This document shows positions 53,284-62,889 of a stretch of 64,000 nt of DNA, one piece after another. Positions within the stretch are counted from its first letter, which is position 1, and each line of letters opens with the position of its first letter. The notes beneath the pieces were generated by a model. That model did no database searches and had not been told where the DNA came from. It saw only the letters and a program-made list of their open reading frames with translations. Location: positions 62,001 to 126,000 of the forward strand of contig CAVSCJ010000005.1 of the NCBI GenBank assembly GCA_963726435.1, in the 5' to 3' direction. The position numbers and the translations under genes are program-made. Origin of the DNA: PALSA-660 sp963726435 (GTDB taxonomy: Bacteria; Actinomycetota; Coriobacteriia; Anaerosomatales; PALSA-660).

Positions 53284-54388
53284 TCAGGCGGAGCTTCTGG
53301 CGAGCTTCAGCGCCAGATGAGGGAACGCGCTCACGACCATGTCGACCAGCCGACCAGGTGGACGCGTGAGCGCATCCGTCACGGGAATGCCGAGTTCGAG
53401 CTCGTAGAGCACGATCGCGGTCGTGACTTCGGCGTCGGTCATGTGCTCGTGATTGAGGGTCAGGCCGATGACCTTCGTGTCGGCGAACGCCTCGATCAGA
53501 TCGATCTCGCTCCGGGGCGTCGGCATCGGGACGTCGGGGAAGTCGCTCATGCGCGTGCGCGCGGGCGCGTGCTGCAGGATGACGGCTTGAGGCTTGCTGC
53601 CGCGCAGGATGGCGCACGACGAGACGTAGGCGGGGTGGATCAGTGCACCCTGGCCCTCGATGACGATCACGTCCGGGTCCTCGCCGTCGAAGGCTTCGAC
53701 CACGGAGGCTTCCATCTCCCCGGAGCAGAACTGGATGGGGACGGCGTCGAGCGCCACGCCGTAGCGGACGCCCTGGATGAGGCTCGTCTGCCCGGTCCCG
53801 ACCAGAACCGCCTTGATGCCGCGCTGGTTGAGAGCCCGCACGAGGATCGTCGCCGTCGTGCGCTTGCCGATCGCGCCGTCGGTGCCCAGAACGGCGATGC
53901 GCGGACAGGTGACCGACGTCGATGCGCCCGCTCCAGAGCCGCAGGTGCTTCTTGTCTCGCGGGCGCCGCACGTCCAGGATCCTCACCCCGTGCGCCGCGG
54001 CCGCCGCTGCGAACTCGGGATCGTCGTTGAGGAACTCGTGGAGCCCGTTGACGAGGTTCATCCCCAGTCCGATGGCTTCGAGCATGACCCCTCGTTCGAC
54101 GGCGGAGAGCATGCCGCTCGAGGGCGCGATCCCGAAGACGAAGTAGTCGGGGACGCGACCGGCGATGGCGATCGCCTCCTCGAGATCGACGCAAAGCGGG
54201 ATCCCGTTCGGCGTGCCGTCGAGCACGAACCCCGCATCGAGCCCGGCCTTCTGGCTGTCGATCACCGCGAGGATCTCGTACTTCTCGGAGTAGCGGACCA
54301 GACCGTTCGCGGTCTTGCCGTCGATGTCTCCGAAGTTCGCTTCGGCGTACACGACGGCGGTGCCTTCGGTCGCGGGTGAACTGGACAT
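53284..54388 (-). CDS. DUF1611/DgcN-family protein (one frameshift)
   Basis: This is a protein of about 367 residues. The N-terminal Rossmann-like domain reads TAVVYAEANFGDIDGKTANG. After a frameshift near 53922, where one extra g in gtcggtcac is removed to give RIDVVTCPRIAVLGTDGAIGKRTTATILVRAL, comes a P-loop-like domain with VGTGQTSLIQG, DPDVIVIEGQGALIHPAY, GSKPQAVILQHAP and KVIGLTLNHEHMTD. This is the DUF1611 family, one member of which (DgcN) is reported as a D-glutamate N-acetyltransferase. The dipeptidase gene immediately upstream supports a role in D-amino-acid or murein-peptide catabolism. ATG 54388 follows GGAGG. Confidence 0.78.
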
Positions 54389-54438
54389 GTCGTCCTCCAC
54401 ATGGGCTGTCGGGGACCTACATGAAGGATTGTCCCACG

Positions 54439-55374
54439 CTACGCGGGAGTCGAACCGAACGGCAGCTGGTCGCGCAGGAAGTCGTCGGCGTTGGCGAATG
54501 CGAACTTCTCCGCGAGGTCTGCTCCGTAGGCGCGGTCGACCGCGACAAGCAAGGCGACCAGGGATGCGGGATCCGCAAGCTCGCCCATGGCCGAGACTCC
54601 CCAGTCGCTGCCGATCGAGACTGCGCCTTCGCCGGCCAGCGTGGCGATCCTGTCGACGTGGCCGAGGGCCTCGTCGACGGACCCGTGCTCGCCCAGGAAG
54701 TCCGGCGGGAACGCCAGACCGACGAGTCCGCCATGCTCGCCGAGAGCGCGCAGCTGATCGTCTGAAAGCCCCCTGGGATGCTCCACGATCGACCGGCAGA
54801 ACGAGTGCGTCTCGAGCACCGGAGGCGAGTACAGCTCCAGTGCCTCGTAGAAGCCGGCCTCGTTGAGGTGGGCGAGGTCCAGGAAGAGCGGGCTCGTCTC
54901 GAGCTCGCCGAGGAGTCGCCGACCCGCCCCCTTGAGAGGGGCGGCGCCGTCGTCGTAGCAGCTGAACCCGTATGAGGTCTCGTAGTTCCAGGTCAACGAG
55001 AGACTCCGCAGGCAGTGCAGTCTCCAAAGCGTGTCGAGCGCGTCGGGCCCAACACCCGGGAGTTCAAGACCTTCGGAGTGTGGAAGCACCCCCGTCCGCG
55101 GGTCCTCGGCGTCCAGGTCTTCGACGGTGGTTATCAGACGCAGGTGAGAGCCGTGTGAGGCGAGCAACTCGCCGTGAGCCTGGAGCTGGACGAGCAGACT
55201 GCTCTCAGGATGGTGCGGATACAGGGATGACCAGACAGCGGCGGCGCGGTGCGACCCGGAGAGGTAGCACGAACCGTAGACAGGAAAACCCCCATCGAGA
55301 AGGGCCACCCCGGACAGGATGTCCTGGTGCAGGTCGATGACCACGGGGGTCGGGCGTTCGCTGTGACCCTGCAA
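54439..55374 (-). CDS. Membrane (renal-type) dipeptidase, peptidase family M19
   Basis: This 311-residue amidohydrolase-fold dipeptidase has VVIDLHQDILSG (DxHxD metal site), LRSLSLTWNYETSYGF, SPLFLDLAHLNEAGFYEAL (DxxH), PVLETHSFCRSI (bridging His), and SIGSDWGVSAMGEL (GSDxxG). M19 enzymes hydrolyse dipeptides, often with a D-residue at the C-terminal side. The DUF1611 gene follows 50 bp downstream on the same strand. The start is uncertain: TTG 55374 is the most upstream option and lacks a clear ribosome site. Confidence 0.82.
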   Translation of the reverse strand: MQGHSERPTPVVIDLHQDILSGVALLDGGFPVYGSCYLSGSHRAAAVWSSLYPHHPESSLLVQLQAHGELLASHGSHLRLITTVEDLDAEDPRTGVLPHSEGLELPGVGPDALDTLWRLHCLRSLSLTWNYETSYGFSCYDDGAAPLKGAGRRLLGELETSPLFLDLAHLNEAGFYEALELYSPPVLETHSFCRSIVEHPRGLSDDQLRALGEHGGLVGLAFPPDFLGEHGSVDEALGHVDRIATLAGEGAVSIGSDWGVSAMGELADPASLVALLVAVDRAYGADLAEKFAFANADDFLRDQLPFGSTPA

Positions 55375-55505
55375 GGCGTGTACCTGCGCGTTCTCTCGTC
55401 TGCCGACTGGGCACCGTTCCGGACAGGGTGCGGTCGGACGCGGGACCGCGCACGCGCTTCACTAGCGAGAACGGTTCCAACCGGCACGGATCCAAGCGGG
55501 CGCGG

Positions 55506-56723
55506 CTACGGCGTCAGCAGTCTCGACTCCTTCAGCCGCGTCGCCAGCACCAGGCCCACTAGCATCAACCCGATCAGAACGACCAGCGACGGGGTCATCG
55601 AGCCGGTCGCCGGAACCTTGAGGGCGTCCATCGCCAGGATGAACGCGATGCCTGAGACCTGCCCCATGAGCAGCAGCATGCCGTTCGAGGTCCCTTCGGG
55701 CGTGGGGCGGGCGATCTCGGCGCCGTACTGGAAGCCTATGGGCCCGGAGCTGAGGAGGAAGAAGCCGAGGACCGAAGAGGACAGCATGAGCATGAGGGTG
55801 CTCGTCGCGAACGTGACGCCGGCAAGCCCCACGGTGGCGCCCGCGATCGCGACGACGATGAAGGGCACCCTGCGACGGTAGCGGTCGGACAGGATGGGCA
55901 GGACCACCGCGCCGACGACGCCCCCCAGGATCATCAGGCCGCCGGCGTTCCCGGCGTCGATGGCCGTGAATCCGCGCGGGCGAAGGATCTCCTCGATCCA
56001 GGTGGTCACGGCGTTGAAGATCCCGAGCCCGATGAAGAAGATCAGCATCAGCAGCACGAAGTCCCGCTTGCGCAGCGCCTGCTTGAGCCCGTCGAACATG
56101 AGCGTGCGCTCTTCCTCTTCCGGCGGTCCTATGGGGGTTGGAGGGCGCTCGCGGGCGACGACCAGGAATATGACCCCGGCTATGAGCGCGCCGACCCCGT
56201 AGGCGAGCAGCATCCGGGCGATCCCGCCGTGGAGGCTGAGCCACGGGGTGAGCACCAGAGCGACGAGGATGCCGACGTAGACCGCCAACGACCCCATGCC
56301 CGCAGCCGTGGCCCGCTCATCGAGCGGGAACCAGCGAGCGGACACCTTGGTCACCGCGTTGAGGATGAAGGGCTGGCCGACCGCGATGCCGATCTGCGCG
56401 ATCAGCACGAGCGTGTAGTCCGTGGCCACCAGGCCGCGCATGAGCCCGAACACGCCGGTCAGCCCGGCGCCGATCGCCACGGACACACGGAAGCCGAAGG
56501 TGTCGATCACCCACGAAGCGGGGATGGAGACGATCAGGTAGGTGGCCATGAAGCTCAGTGACAGCAGACCGATGCTGAGGCTCGAGACGCCGTAGTACTC
56601 CGCCGAACTGCTGGTGATCGGCGCGAAGGTGATCCACAGCAGCTGGTTGAAGGCCACGGTGAGCATGAAGGCCGCAAGGACGACCCATCGGTAGCCGTGG
56701 GCCTTGTAGGCGGGCGCTTCCAT
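55506..56723 (-). CDS. MFS transporter, FLVCR-like branch
   Basis: This 405-residue transporter has 12 hydrophobic segments and a central cytoplasmic loop (RERPPTPIGPPEEEERT). The N terminus YRWVVLAAFMLTVAFNQLLWITFAPITSSSAEYYGVSS resembles eukaryotic FLVCR/haem-choline transporters and their bacterial relatives, with the MFS A-like loop replaced by ASWVIDTFGFRVSVAIGAG. IGFQYGAEIARPTPEG is another family-like segment. Substrate cannot be assigned. ATG 56723 is in an acceptable context. Confidence 0.8.
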   Translation of the reverse strand: MEAPAYKAHGYRWVVLAAFMLTVAFNQLLWITFAPITSSSAEYYGVSSLSIGLLSLSFMATYLIVSIPASWVIDTFGFRVSVAIGAGLTGVFGLMRGLVATDYTLVLIAQIGIAVGQPFILNAVTKVSARWFPLDERATAAGMGSLAVYVGILVALVLTPWLSLHGGIARMLLAYGVGALIAGVIFLVVARERPPTPIGPPEEEERTLMFDGLKQALRKRDFVLLMLIFFIGLGIFNAVTTWIEEILRPRGFTAIDAGNAGGLMILGGVVGAVVLPILSDRYRRRVPFIVVAIAGATVGLAGVTFATSTLMLMLSSSVLGFFLLSSGPIGFQYGAEIARPTPEGTSNGMLLLMGQVSGIAFILAMDALKVPATGSMTPSLVVLIGLMLVGLVLATRLKESRLLTP

Positions 56724-56845
56724 CGGACCCCCGGCTCGTAGTCGAACGGTGCACGTCTCGGCAAGGACGATGGCAGGTCGAGGCGCGCGCGTACAGTGCC
56801 AGGACAGCACTACCCGCCATGGTGCGGGGGCGCGCGTCGACCGGG

Positions 56846-57952
56846 TCACCGGCCGAGCAATCCCAACACAGCGTCGGCTATGGCTCTCGAAGCTTCCGGA
56901 CGAGCCATCTCGAGCATCCGGGCGGACATCGCGCTCAGCTCGCCGTTGCCGGACCGCAGCCAACGCTCGACCAGCGCCGCGGCCCGCTTCGGGCCCGGCT
57001 CGAACACAGCTCCGCCGTTGCGCTCGGCCCACGCGACGTTGTCCTCTTCCTGTCCGGGGACGAAGCCCGTCAGCAGCGTCGGCAGCCCGAGGCACGCGGC
57101 CTCGGCGACAGTCCCGGGCCCGGCCTTCGTGAGCAGGATGTCCGCCGCGACCATCCACTCGGCCACGCGGTTCGTGAGCCCGAGGACGGCGACCGGGATC
57201 GGCCAGACGGCGCCCTCCAGCCGCCTCCGCAGGCGCTCGTTCCCGCCGGCGATCACTGCCATCTGAGAGGGCACACCACCGTCCGCCAGCCGCTTGGCGA
57301 CAGCGGCCGCCATCCCTCCGATGCGCCCCATCCCGGCGCCTCCTCCCATGACGAGCACGAGCGGGAGGCCCGTCTCCACGCCCAGGGCGCGCCGGGCCTC
57401 GGCCTTCGACAGTCCCCGGGCCTCAACGAAGGCGCGTCGGATCGGCAATCCCGTCGCGACGACGCGGTTCGGCCGCATGCCCGCCTCGATCGCCAGCAGA
57501 CGGATGTCACCGTCGGAGACGCAGCACAGGTCGGCACGCCTGGTGAACCACGAGACGGGCGGCACCCCGCCGTCGACGACGACCGAGACGAACGGCGCCT
57601 TGCACCCGGCCGAGCGCATCGCCCGCAGGGGGACGCCGTTCAGTAGAGCGTGCACGCTGATCACGAGATCGGGCCTGGTGTCGAGGATGGCGCGTGCCAT
57701 GTCCTCGCGGAGCAGTCCGTACGCCCCTCCCTCGAGGAGCCTGACACCGACAGGAGTCATGACGACGTTGTAGGCGAGCCGGTAGAGGTCGGGCGCGATC
57801 GCGACCACGGGAGCATAGGAGTCCGAAACGTGGTTGAACGGGAACCGCGCGTGCTCGTCGAGCATGTTGACGAGCGTCACAGAAGCGCGACCCTCGAAAG
57901 CCTCCTCCAGGCTCTGGGCCGAGGCGAGGTGCCCGCCGCCGGCCCCTGTCAT
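56846..57952 (-). CDS. MurG/MGDG-synthase-like glycosyltransferase (GT28 fold)
   Basis: This is a 368-residue GT-B enzyme of the UgtP/MGDG synthase type. The N-terminal MTGAGGGHLASAQSLEEAF is the acceptor-domain glycine loop. The C-terminal donor domain has LVLVMGGGAGMGRIGGMAAA and ADILLTKAGPGTVAEAACLGLPTLLTGFVPGQEEDNVAW, with the sugar-nucleotide E and Q residues. A beta strand (PRITIL) that belongs to the fold is encoded in frame just before the ATG at 57952, without a standard start codon, so the true start may be upstream with an indel. It likely makes a glycolipid such as a glycosyl-diacylglycerol. Confidence 0.82.
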   Translation of the reverse strand: MTGAGGGHLASAQSLEEAFEGRASVTLVNMLDEHARFPFNHVSDSYAPVVAIAPDLYRLAYNVVMTPVGVRLLEGGAYGLLREDMARAILDTRPDLVISVHALLNGVPLRAMRSAGCKAPFVSVVVDGGVPPVSWFTRRADLCCVSDGDIRLLAIEAGMRPNRVVATGLPIRRAFVEARGLSKAEARRALGVETGLPLVLVMGGGAGMGRIGGMAAAVAKRLADGGVPSQMAVIAGGNERLRRRLEGAVWPIPVAVLGLTNRVAEWMVAADILLTKAGPGTVAEAACLGLPTLLTGFVPGQEEDNVAWAERNGGAVFEPGPKRAAALVERWLRSGNGELSAMSARMLEMARPEASRAIADAVLGLLGR

Positions 57953-58018
57953 CAGGATGGTGATCCTGGGGAGTCCGCCGGTCAGCCCTCCGGACCGACA
58001 CGATCCGAGGCAGCGCGC

Positions 58019-59548
58019 TCACAGCTCCCGGCCTTCGGCGGATGCCGCGGCGGATTCGCGGACCGGGCGAACACCAAGGCGCAGCCTCTTTCGTGTCACC
58101 TTCCACTCCAGCGGCAGCCCCAGTGCCAGGTTGGTCTGCGCGTCGAGCGCGGGCAGCAGGCCGAACGCGATGCCTGCGACCGGAAGGAGCGCCCACATCT
58201 TCGCGATCTCGAGCGCCGCCCACATGAAGTGCCGGTCGCCAGGCGGGAACCGCACGACGTCGATCGCCATCGACGTGACGATCACGACTGTGGAGACCGT
58301 GAACAGCCCTGTGACCAGAATCGCGAGCGCGCCGGGCGGGCGAAGGAGCACAGGCATCAGAGAGAGACTCGCCGCCGCGCTGAAGCCGACAACCGGCAGC
58401 ACGTGGTCGTGAAGGACCTGACCCAATCGGAGCCAGACCGATCTGTCCGTCTTCCCTGAAAGCAGTTGCCCGGCGAGGAAGCCGACATCCGCGGCGCCCC
58501 AAGCATGCCGTCGCAACTGCACGTAGCGGTTGCGCAGCGCCGAGAGCCACGTGTCGCCCTCGGCCGAGTCCAGCGACACGGGAAGGTAGACGGGGACAAC
58601 GGAGACGTCTCCTCCGCGCTGCACCATGTAGTCCAGGTAGATGTGCCAGTCCTCAGCGATGACCGCGGGGTCCCACCAGTCGCACTCCTGGGCGAGGCAT
58701 AGGCTCATCGTGTACGTCGAGATGGGAAGCGGATCGTATCCGGGAAGGGTCAGCTCGGCCAGGACGTACAGTTGCGTCAACCGCGCTGTGAACCGCACCG
58801 GGGCCGGTACCCGCCACATGTTGTTGTGGTAGAGGAGCGGCGCCTGCCAGAAGCGGGTGTGCCGGCGTTCGTCGCGGGCAAAGAGCTCGGCGACCGCGGC
58901 GAAGTAGTTCGGATCGACCACGGAGTCGGCGTCGCAAGCGGTCAGCGTGACGAGCGACGACGCGACGCCCATCCTCTCCAGCTCCTCGCGCGCCATCCGG
59001 GCGGCCCACCGCAGATTGGCCGCCTTGACCTGCAGCTCGCCCGGAAGGCCGTCGGGATGGATGGTCACGAGGACGTGCGCGAACGCGGCCGCGTACTCGC
59101 GCGCGAGCGTGTCCCCTTTCGCAGCCGAGCCGGACTCGCGCTCCTCCATGGCGAGCACGACCACGAGGCGCTCCGGCGCATCGCCCTGAGCGGCGAGCGC
59201 GTCGAGCGTCCGGCGCAGGACGGGAGCGGGCTCCGTGTGGTTCGGCACCAGCACCACATGCCACACGTCCGCCGGCGCTATTCCGCCTGGACCGGGAACG
59301 TCCCGCGCGGCGCCCCAGTCCTTGAGCCGCCACCGCCGGCAGCGCTGCACGCCGACCGTGTAGAGGAACAGGTGGGCGGTGATCCACACGACGAAGTAGG
59401 CGAAGAGGACGGCAGCGATCCACATCCACTGCAGCGGGAACAGCGCGAGCCCGAAGATCATCGCGATGACGACCGTCCAAGAGACGGCCGCTGGGAGAGC
59501 TTCCCCCATACGGATCCGCACCGATCGGACCCGGGTTGATGCAGTCAC
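58019..59548 (-). CDS. Family 2 glycosyltransferase, multi-spanning membrane protein
   Basis: This 509-residue protein has two N-terminal helices (about 17-58), a GT2 catalytic domain of about 250 residues with WHVVLVPNHTEPAPVLRRTLDAL, TLTACDADSVVDPNYFAAV (DxD), FWQAPLLYHNNMWRVPAPV, VIAEDWHIYLDYMVQ (ED) and RNRYVQLRRHAWGAADV (QxxRW-like), then at least three helices. This is the processive or lipid-linked transferase layout. GTG 59548 follows AAGGGGA. It is 66 bp upstream of the MurG-like gene and divergent from an MFS gene. Product unknown. Confidence 0.82.
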   Translation of the reverse strand: MTASTRVRSVRIRMGEALPAAVSWTVVIAMIFGLALFPLQWMWIAAVLFAYFVVWITAHLFLYTVGVQRCRRWRLKDWGAARDVPGPGGIAPADVWHVVLVPNHTEPAPVLRRTLDALAAQGDAPERLVVVLAMEERESGSAAKGDTLAREYAAAFAHVLVTIHPDGLPGELQVKAANLRWAARMAREELERMGVASSLVTLTACDADSVVDPNYFAAVAELFARDERRHTRFWQAPLLYHNNMWRVPAPVRFTARLTQLYVLAELTLPGYDPLPISTYTMSLCLAQECDWWDPAVIAEDWHIYLDYMVQRGGDVSVVPVYLPVSLDSAEGDTWLSALRNRYVQLRRHAWGAADVGFLAGQLLSGKTDRSVWLRLGQVLHDHVLPVVGFSAAASLSLMPVLLRPPGALAILVTGLFTVSTVVIVTSMAIDVVRFPPGDRHFMWAALEIAKMWALLPVAGIAFGLLPALDAQTNLALGLPLEWKVTRKRLRLGVRPVRESAAASAEGREL

Positions 59549-59663
59549 AGAGATCCCCTTCGAGGTGGCCTGAAGACGATGATGAGTGAACGGAGCTTCT
59601 TGGGGACAAGACCACACAGGAAACGCACGGCACTTCGCGCGCGTCCAGTGCCTGACCACACAC

Positions 59664-59677
59664 TAGACTGTTGTCTA
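59664..59677. promoter_or_regulatory. Short inverted repeat between divergent transporter and transferase genes
   Basis: tagac-tgtt-gtcta is a perfect 5-bp inverted repeat 30 bp before the MFS ATG at 59708, in a 159-bp divergent region. TAGACT could serve as the -10 of the MFS gene, with the repeat as an operator on it. Weak support. Confidence 0.3.
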
Positions 59678-59707
59678 CCCCGATGGTCCGAGAGAGCGGC
59701 TGCCCAC

Positions 59708-61171
59708 ATGACCGAAGAGACCCCCCACGTTCGCGCGACCTCCGAGAACCCTGAGAACATCGGCGACCAGGACCGCCTCACCATGGAGGCGGACACGGTT
59801 CTGCCACCCGCCGTGCTCGTAAGGCGCGGGTGGGTGGCGAGCACGTTCGAGTCCTTCCACTACCGGGACTTCACGCTGTTCTGGTCGGGCGCGCTCGTGA
59901 GCAACGTCGGCACGTGGATGCAGAACGCGGCGCTCGCCATCGTCGTCTGGTCGTTCCAGCCCGCGCAGGCGTCGCTCAACACGGGCATCGTCCAAGGCAT
60001 CGCCGGTCTGCCGGTCCTGTTCCTCGCGATCCCCGCGGGCGCCGTCGCCGACCGGGTCGACCGGCGCAGGCTGCTCATCTGGATCCAGGTCGTACTGCTC
60101 CTCCAGGCGGCTGCCATGGGCGTCCTCTACGACGCCAACGTTCTCAGTTCCAGGCAACCCGTCCTCTCGCTCGTGATCGTAGCGACACTCGGTCTCCTAG
60201 GCGGGGTATTCGTGGCCTTCCAGGGCCCCGCGTTCCAGTCGATCCTGCCCGACCTCGTCCCGCGCGCGTCGCTCATGAACGGCATCGCGCTCAACTCGGC
60301 GCAACTGCAGTCCTCGCGGATGCTCGGGCCCGCGATAGTCGCGGCCATGGTGCTCGCCGGCGCGGGAATGGGGCTGGTCTTCTACATCAACGCGCTGAGC
60401 TTCCTGTTCGTGATCGCCGCGCTGCTCGCGATCCGGCCGCGCGCGGAGTTCCGCGCCGGCCGCGGTGCCGAAGCGGCTGACAACCCCGCGGAGACGCCGG
60501 GTCCCGGGGCGCGTGGCACGGCCGGAGTGGAGGCGGCGGAGGTCGTGAGCGCCTGGAAGACACTGATGGCCGGCGTCGCATACGCGCGCGAGAACAGCGC
60601 CATCGGCGTGCTGATCCTGACCACGGCGCTGCTCGTCTTCCTGGGCTTCCCGTACGTGATCATCCTCACCGCTGTCATCCAGACACGGTTCGCAGGCGCC
60701 GACGTCGCGCGGCTCTACGGGATCGTCTACACCTTCAACGGCATGGGCGCGCTCATCGGAGCGCTCGGCATCGCGGGCCTGCCGGCCACGATCAAGCGCA
60801 ACCGCGTCATACCGCTGGCGCTTCTGGCCTTCTCGGCGCTGATCATCGCGTTCTCGCTCGCTCCAACACTCCTGGTGATGATCGTCTGCACGACGCTGGC
60901 CGGCGCCGCGTACATGGCGACCAGCTCGCTGGTCATGACGTCGATCCAAGCAGCCGTCCCGGGCCATCTTCGAGGTCGCGTCATGGCGCTCTTCATGATG
61001 TCCTTCATGGGCGTCATGCCGCTCTCCGCGTTCGCCTTCGGCCCGCTGGGCCAGGCGATCGGGCCGGACACGGCGGTGCTCGCCGGCGGCGTGCTGCTCC
61101 TGGCGTGGGCGGCGCTCCTAGCGCTGCGGCCGTCGTGGCTGCAGGCGATCTCGCCGGTGCCGAAGGCGTGA
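59708..61171 (+). CDS. MFS efflux transporter, MFS_3/enterobactin-exporter-like
   Basis: This 487-residue transporter has an N-terminal soluble stretch of about 40 residues, then FESFHYRDFTLFWSGALVSNVGTWMQNAALAIVVW, PAGAVADRVDRRRLLIWIQ (MFS motif A), PAFQSILPDLVPRASLMNGIALNS, a long cytoplasmic linker (GRGAEAADNPAETPGPGARG), and SLVMTSIQAAVPGHLRGRVMALFMM, all typical of the MFS_3 exporter branch. Substrate unknown. ATG 59708 is chosen because family homology starts downstream and earlier frame content is the divergent promoter. Confidence 0.87.
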   Translation: MTEETPHVRATSENPENIGDQDRLTMEADTVLPPAVLVRRGWVASTFESFHYRDFTLFWSGALVSNVGTWMQNAALAIVVWSFQPAQASLNTGIVQGIAGLPVLFLAIPAGAVADRVDRRRLLIWIQVVLLLQAAAMGVLYDANVLSSRQPVLSLVIVATLGLLGGVFVAFQGPAFQSILPDLVPRASLMNGIALNSAQLQSSRMLGPAIVAAMVLAGAGMGLVFYINALSFLFVIAALLAIRPRAEFRAGRGAEAADNPAETPGPGARGTAGVEAAEVVSAWKTLMAGVAYARENSAIGVLILTTALLVFLGFPYVIILTAVIQTRFAGADVARLYGIVYTFNGMGALIGALGIAGLPATIKRNRVIPLALLAFSALIIAFSLAPTLLVMIVCTTLAGAAYMATSSLVMTSIQAAVPGHLRGRVMALFMMSFMGVMPLSAFAFGPLGQAIGPDTAVLAGGVLLLAWAALLALRPSWLQAISPVPKA

Positions 61172-61205
61172 AGAGACTCGGCGCCGGAGACGCTGTCCGC
61201 GCCTG

Positions 61206-62747
61206 CTACAAGTCTCGCAGCGTGTCGAGGTAGGTGCGGTATTCGGGGTCGCGCATGAACTCCCGGATGCGGCGCCGGCCCTCGGCCAGGAAGCTCGTGG
61301 GCGCGAACTTGTACTGCACGTGCAGCCATGCCCACGACGCCGCGCGCTCCCGAAGAGGCATCCGTGCGAGCTCGGCGAGCTGCGCTTCGCCGAGGCGCCT
61401 GAATCGCCCGAGTGCGCCTCGCACCGCGGCCGCGACGATCCGAGGGAGCGAGTAGAAGCGCCGGTACGCGCGTTCCACGTGCCCCTGCATCTGAGCCGCT
61501 GTCATGTTCTGGGGACGTATCGCGACGTGCATCCCGTCGAAGAAGCGAAGCCCGTCGAGGGTCTTGAACAAGACCGCCCCCACCGACTCGTGCTCGGCGG
61601 TGCGCTTCGTCCCGGGAAGCGGCGTCTCGAACAGGTACTGAAGAGAGCTGACGCAACGTCTCGCGAACTCGCCGTCGTGGCGGATCACTTCTGCAGTGTC
61701 CTCGACGAACGCGATGAACATCCCGTGGACGAGCAGGCCCTGTCTCCGCATCGCGCGCAGAGCGCGGGCCGTCCTCGTCGAGTCCGCCTTCTTATGGATC
61801 CGTGCGAGGGCTTCGTCGCTCGCGGATTCCACCCCGACGCACACGACGGTCACCGCGGCAGCGCGCTTCAGCAGCCTGAGGAACTCCTTGTCGATGCGGC
61901 CGTCCCCGGCGAAGACCGAGTCGGCGCGCAGTTGCGTAACCAAGATCCGTGCGAAGCCGTGCTGAGCGACCGCTCTGAGGAAGTCCTTGAACGCGTGCTT
62001 GTCGGCCGCCGCGTTGTCGTCGATGAGGAACGCCGTCCCGAACCCCTGGGCCTGGGCCTCGAGGAGTTCGCCCAGCGCTTGTTCATCACTCCGTACCGTG
62101 TAGCGCGGCCAGATCTGGCAGACCTCGCAGAAGTCGCAGCGCTGAGGACAACCCCGCGCCCTCCACACCGCTGCGACGTCGGCCCGGCCGTAGTCGTGGA
62201 CGAGCGTGCGGTCCACGCGCGGCAGCGCGTCGAGTTCGGCGCGGGTCAGCTGCTCGGACGGCGGACCCTGCAACGTCGTCGCCCCGGTCCGCCACACGAG
62301 ACCGGGAATGTCGGCGAAACGCTCGTCGCCCCGTCCGCACACGACGGCGAGGAACCGCGGGAGCGTCCGCTCGGCTTCCCCACGCAAGACGAAGTCCGCG
62401 CCGATGTCCAAGCTGCGCTCGGGCGCACACGTGGGCTCGGGGCCGCCGAGCACGATCGTTGCCTGCGGATTTAGGGCGCGAGCGTGTTCGAGCAGGTCGC
62501 GCGTGCGCGGGAGCGTGCATGTGATCGCCGAGAAGCCGACGACGTCACAAGAGGCGACGTAGTCCCAGTCGGTCGAGTCCTTGCCGCTGACGTCCTCGAT
62601 GAAGGCGCGCACGTCGTAGCCGGCCTCGCGCACTACGGTAGCCAGTATCGGCGCGCCGCGCCCCATGGCGACGCCCGTGTAGATGTTCAGCCCCGGCGAG
62701 CCGGCCTCTATGATGGCCACCCGGCGCCCGCCTTGCCCGATACCCAT
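61206..62747 (-). CDS. B12-binding-domain radical SAM protein
   Basis: This is a 513-residue enzyme. The N-terminal cobalamin-binding-like domain (RRVAIIEAGSPGLNIYTGVAMGRGAPILATVVREAGYDV, and VLGGPEPTCAPE) lacks an obvious DxHxxG. The radical SAM core has ARGCPQRCDFCEVCQIWPRY (CxxxCxxC), FLIDDNAAADKHAFKDFLRA, and VTVVCVGVESASDEALARIHKK. A C-terminal domain of about 120 residues follows. It belongs to the large B4-binding/HpnP-like group whose substrates include lipids; reaction unknown. ATG 62747 lies 140 bp from the divergent OYE gene. Confidence 0.85.
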   Translation of the reverse strand: MGIGQGGRRVAIIEAGSPGLNIYTGVAMGRGAPILATVVREAGYDVRAFIEDVSGKDSTDWDYVASCDVVGFSAITCTLPRTRDLLEHARALNPQATIVLGGPEPTCAPERSLDIGADFVLRGEAERTLPRFLAVVCGRGDERFADIPGLVWRTGATTLQGPPSEQLTRAELDALPRVDRTLVHDYGRADVAAVWRARGCPQRCDFCEVCQIWPRYTVRSDEQALGELLEAQAQGFGTAFLIDDNAAADKHAFKDFLRAVAQHGFARILVTQLRADSVFAGDGRIDKEFLRLLKRAAAVTVVCVGVESASDEALARIHKKADSTRTARALRAMRRQGLLVHGMFIAFVEDTAEVIRHDGEFARRCVSSLQYLFETPLPGTKRTAEHESVGAVLFKTLDGLRFFDGMHVAIRPQNMTAAQMQGHVERAYRRFYSLPRIVAAAVRGALGRFRRLGEAQLAELARMPLRERAASWAWLHVQYKFAPTSFLAEGRRRIREFMRDPEYRTYLDTLRDL

Positions 62748-62889
62748 GGGTCACCCGTCTCATCGTTGGTCGCACTCTGCGGATAGCGGGAATGTACCCA
62801 ACGCTCGAGTCGGCGCGCCCGCTCTTCGACGCGACCCTCCCGAGATGTGCGTGCCCGCGCGCGATCCCATAGACAGGAGGGCTGGCGAG

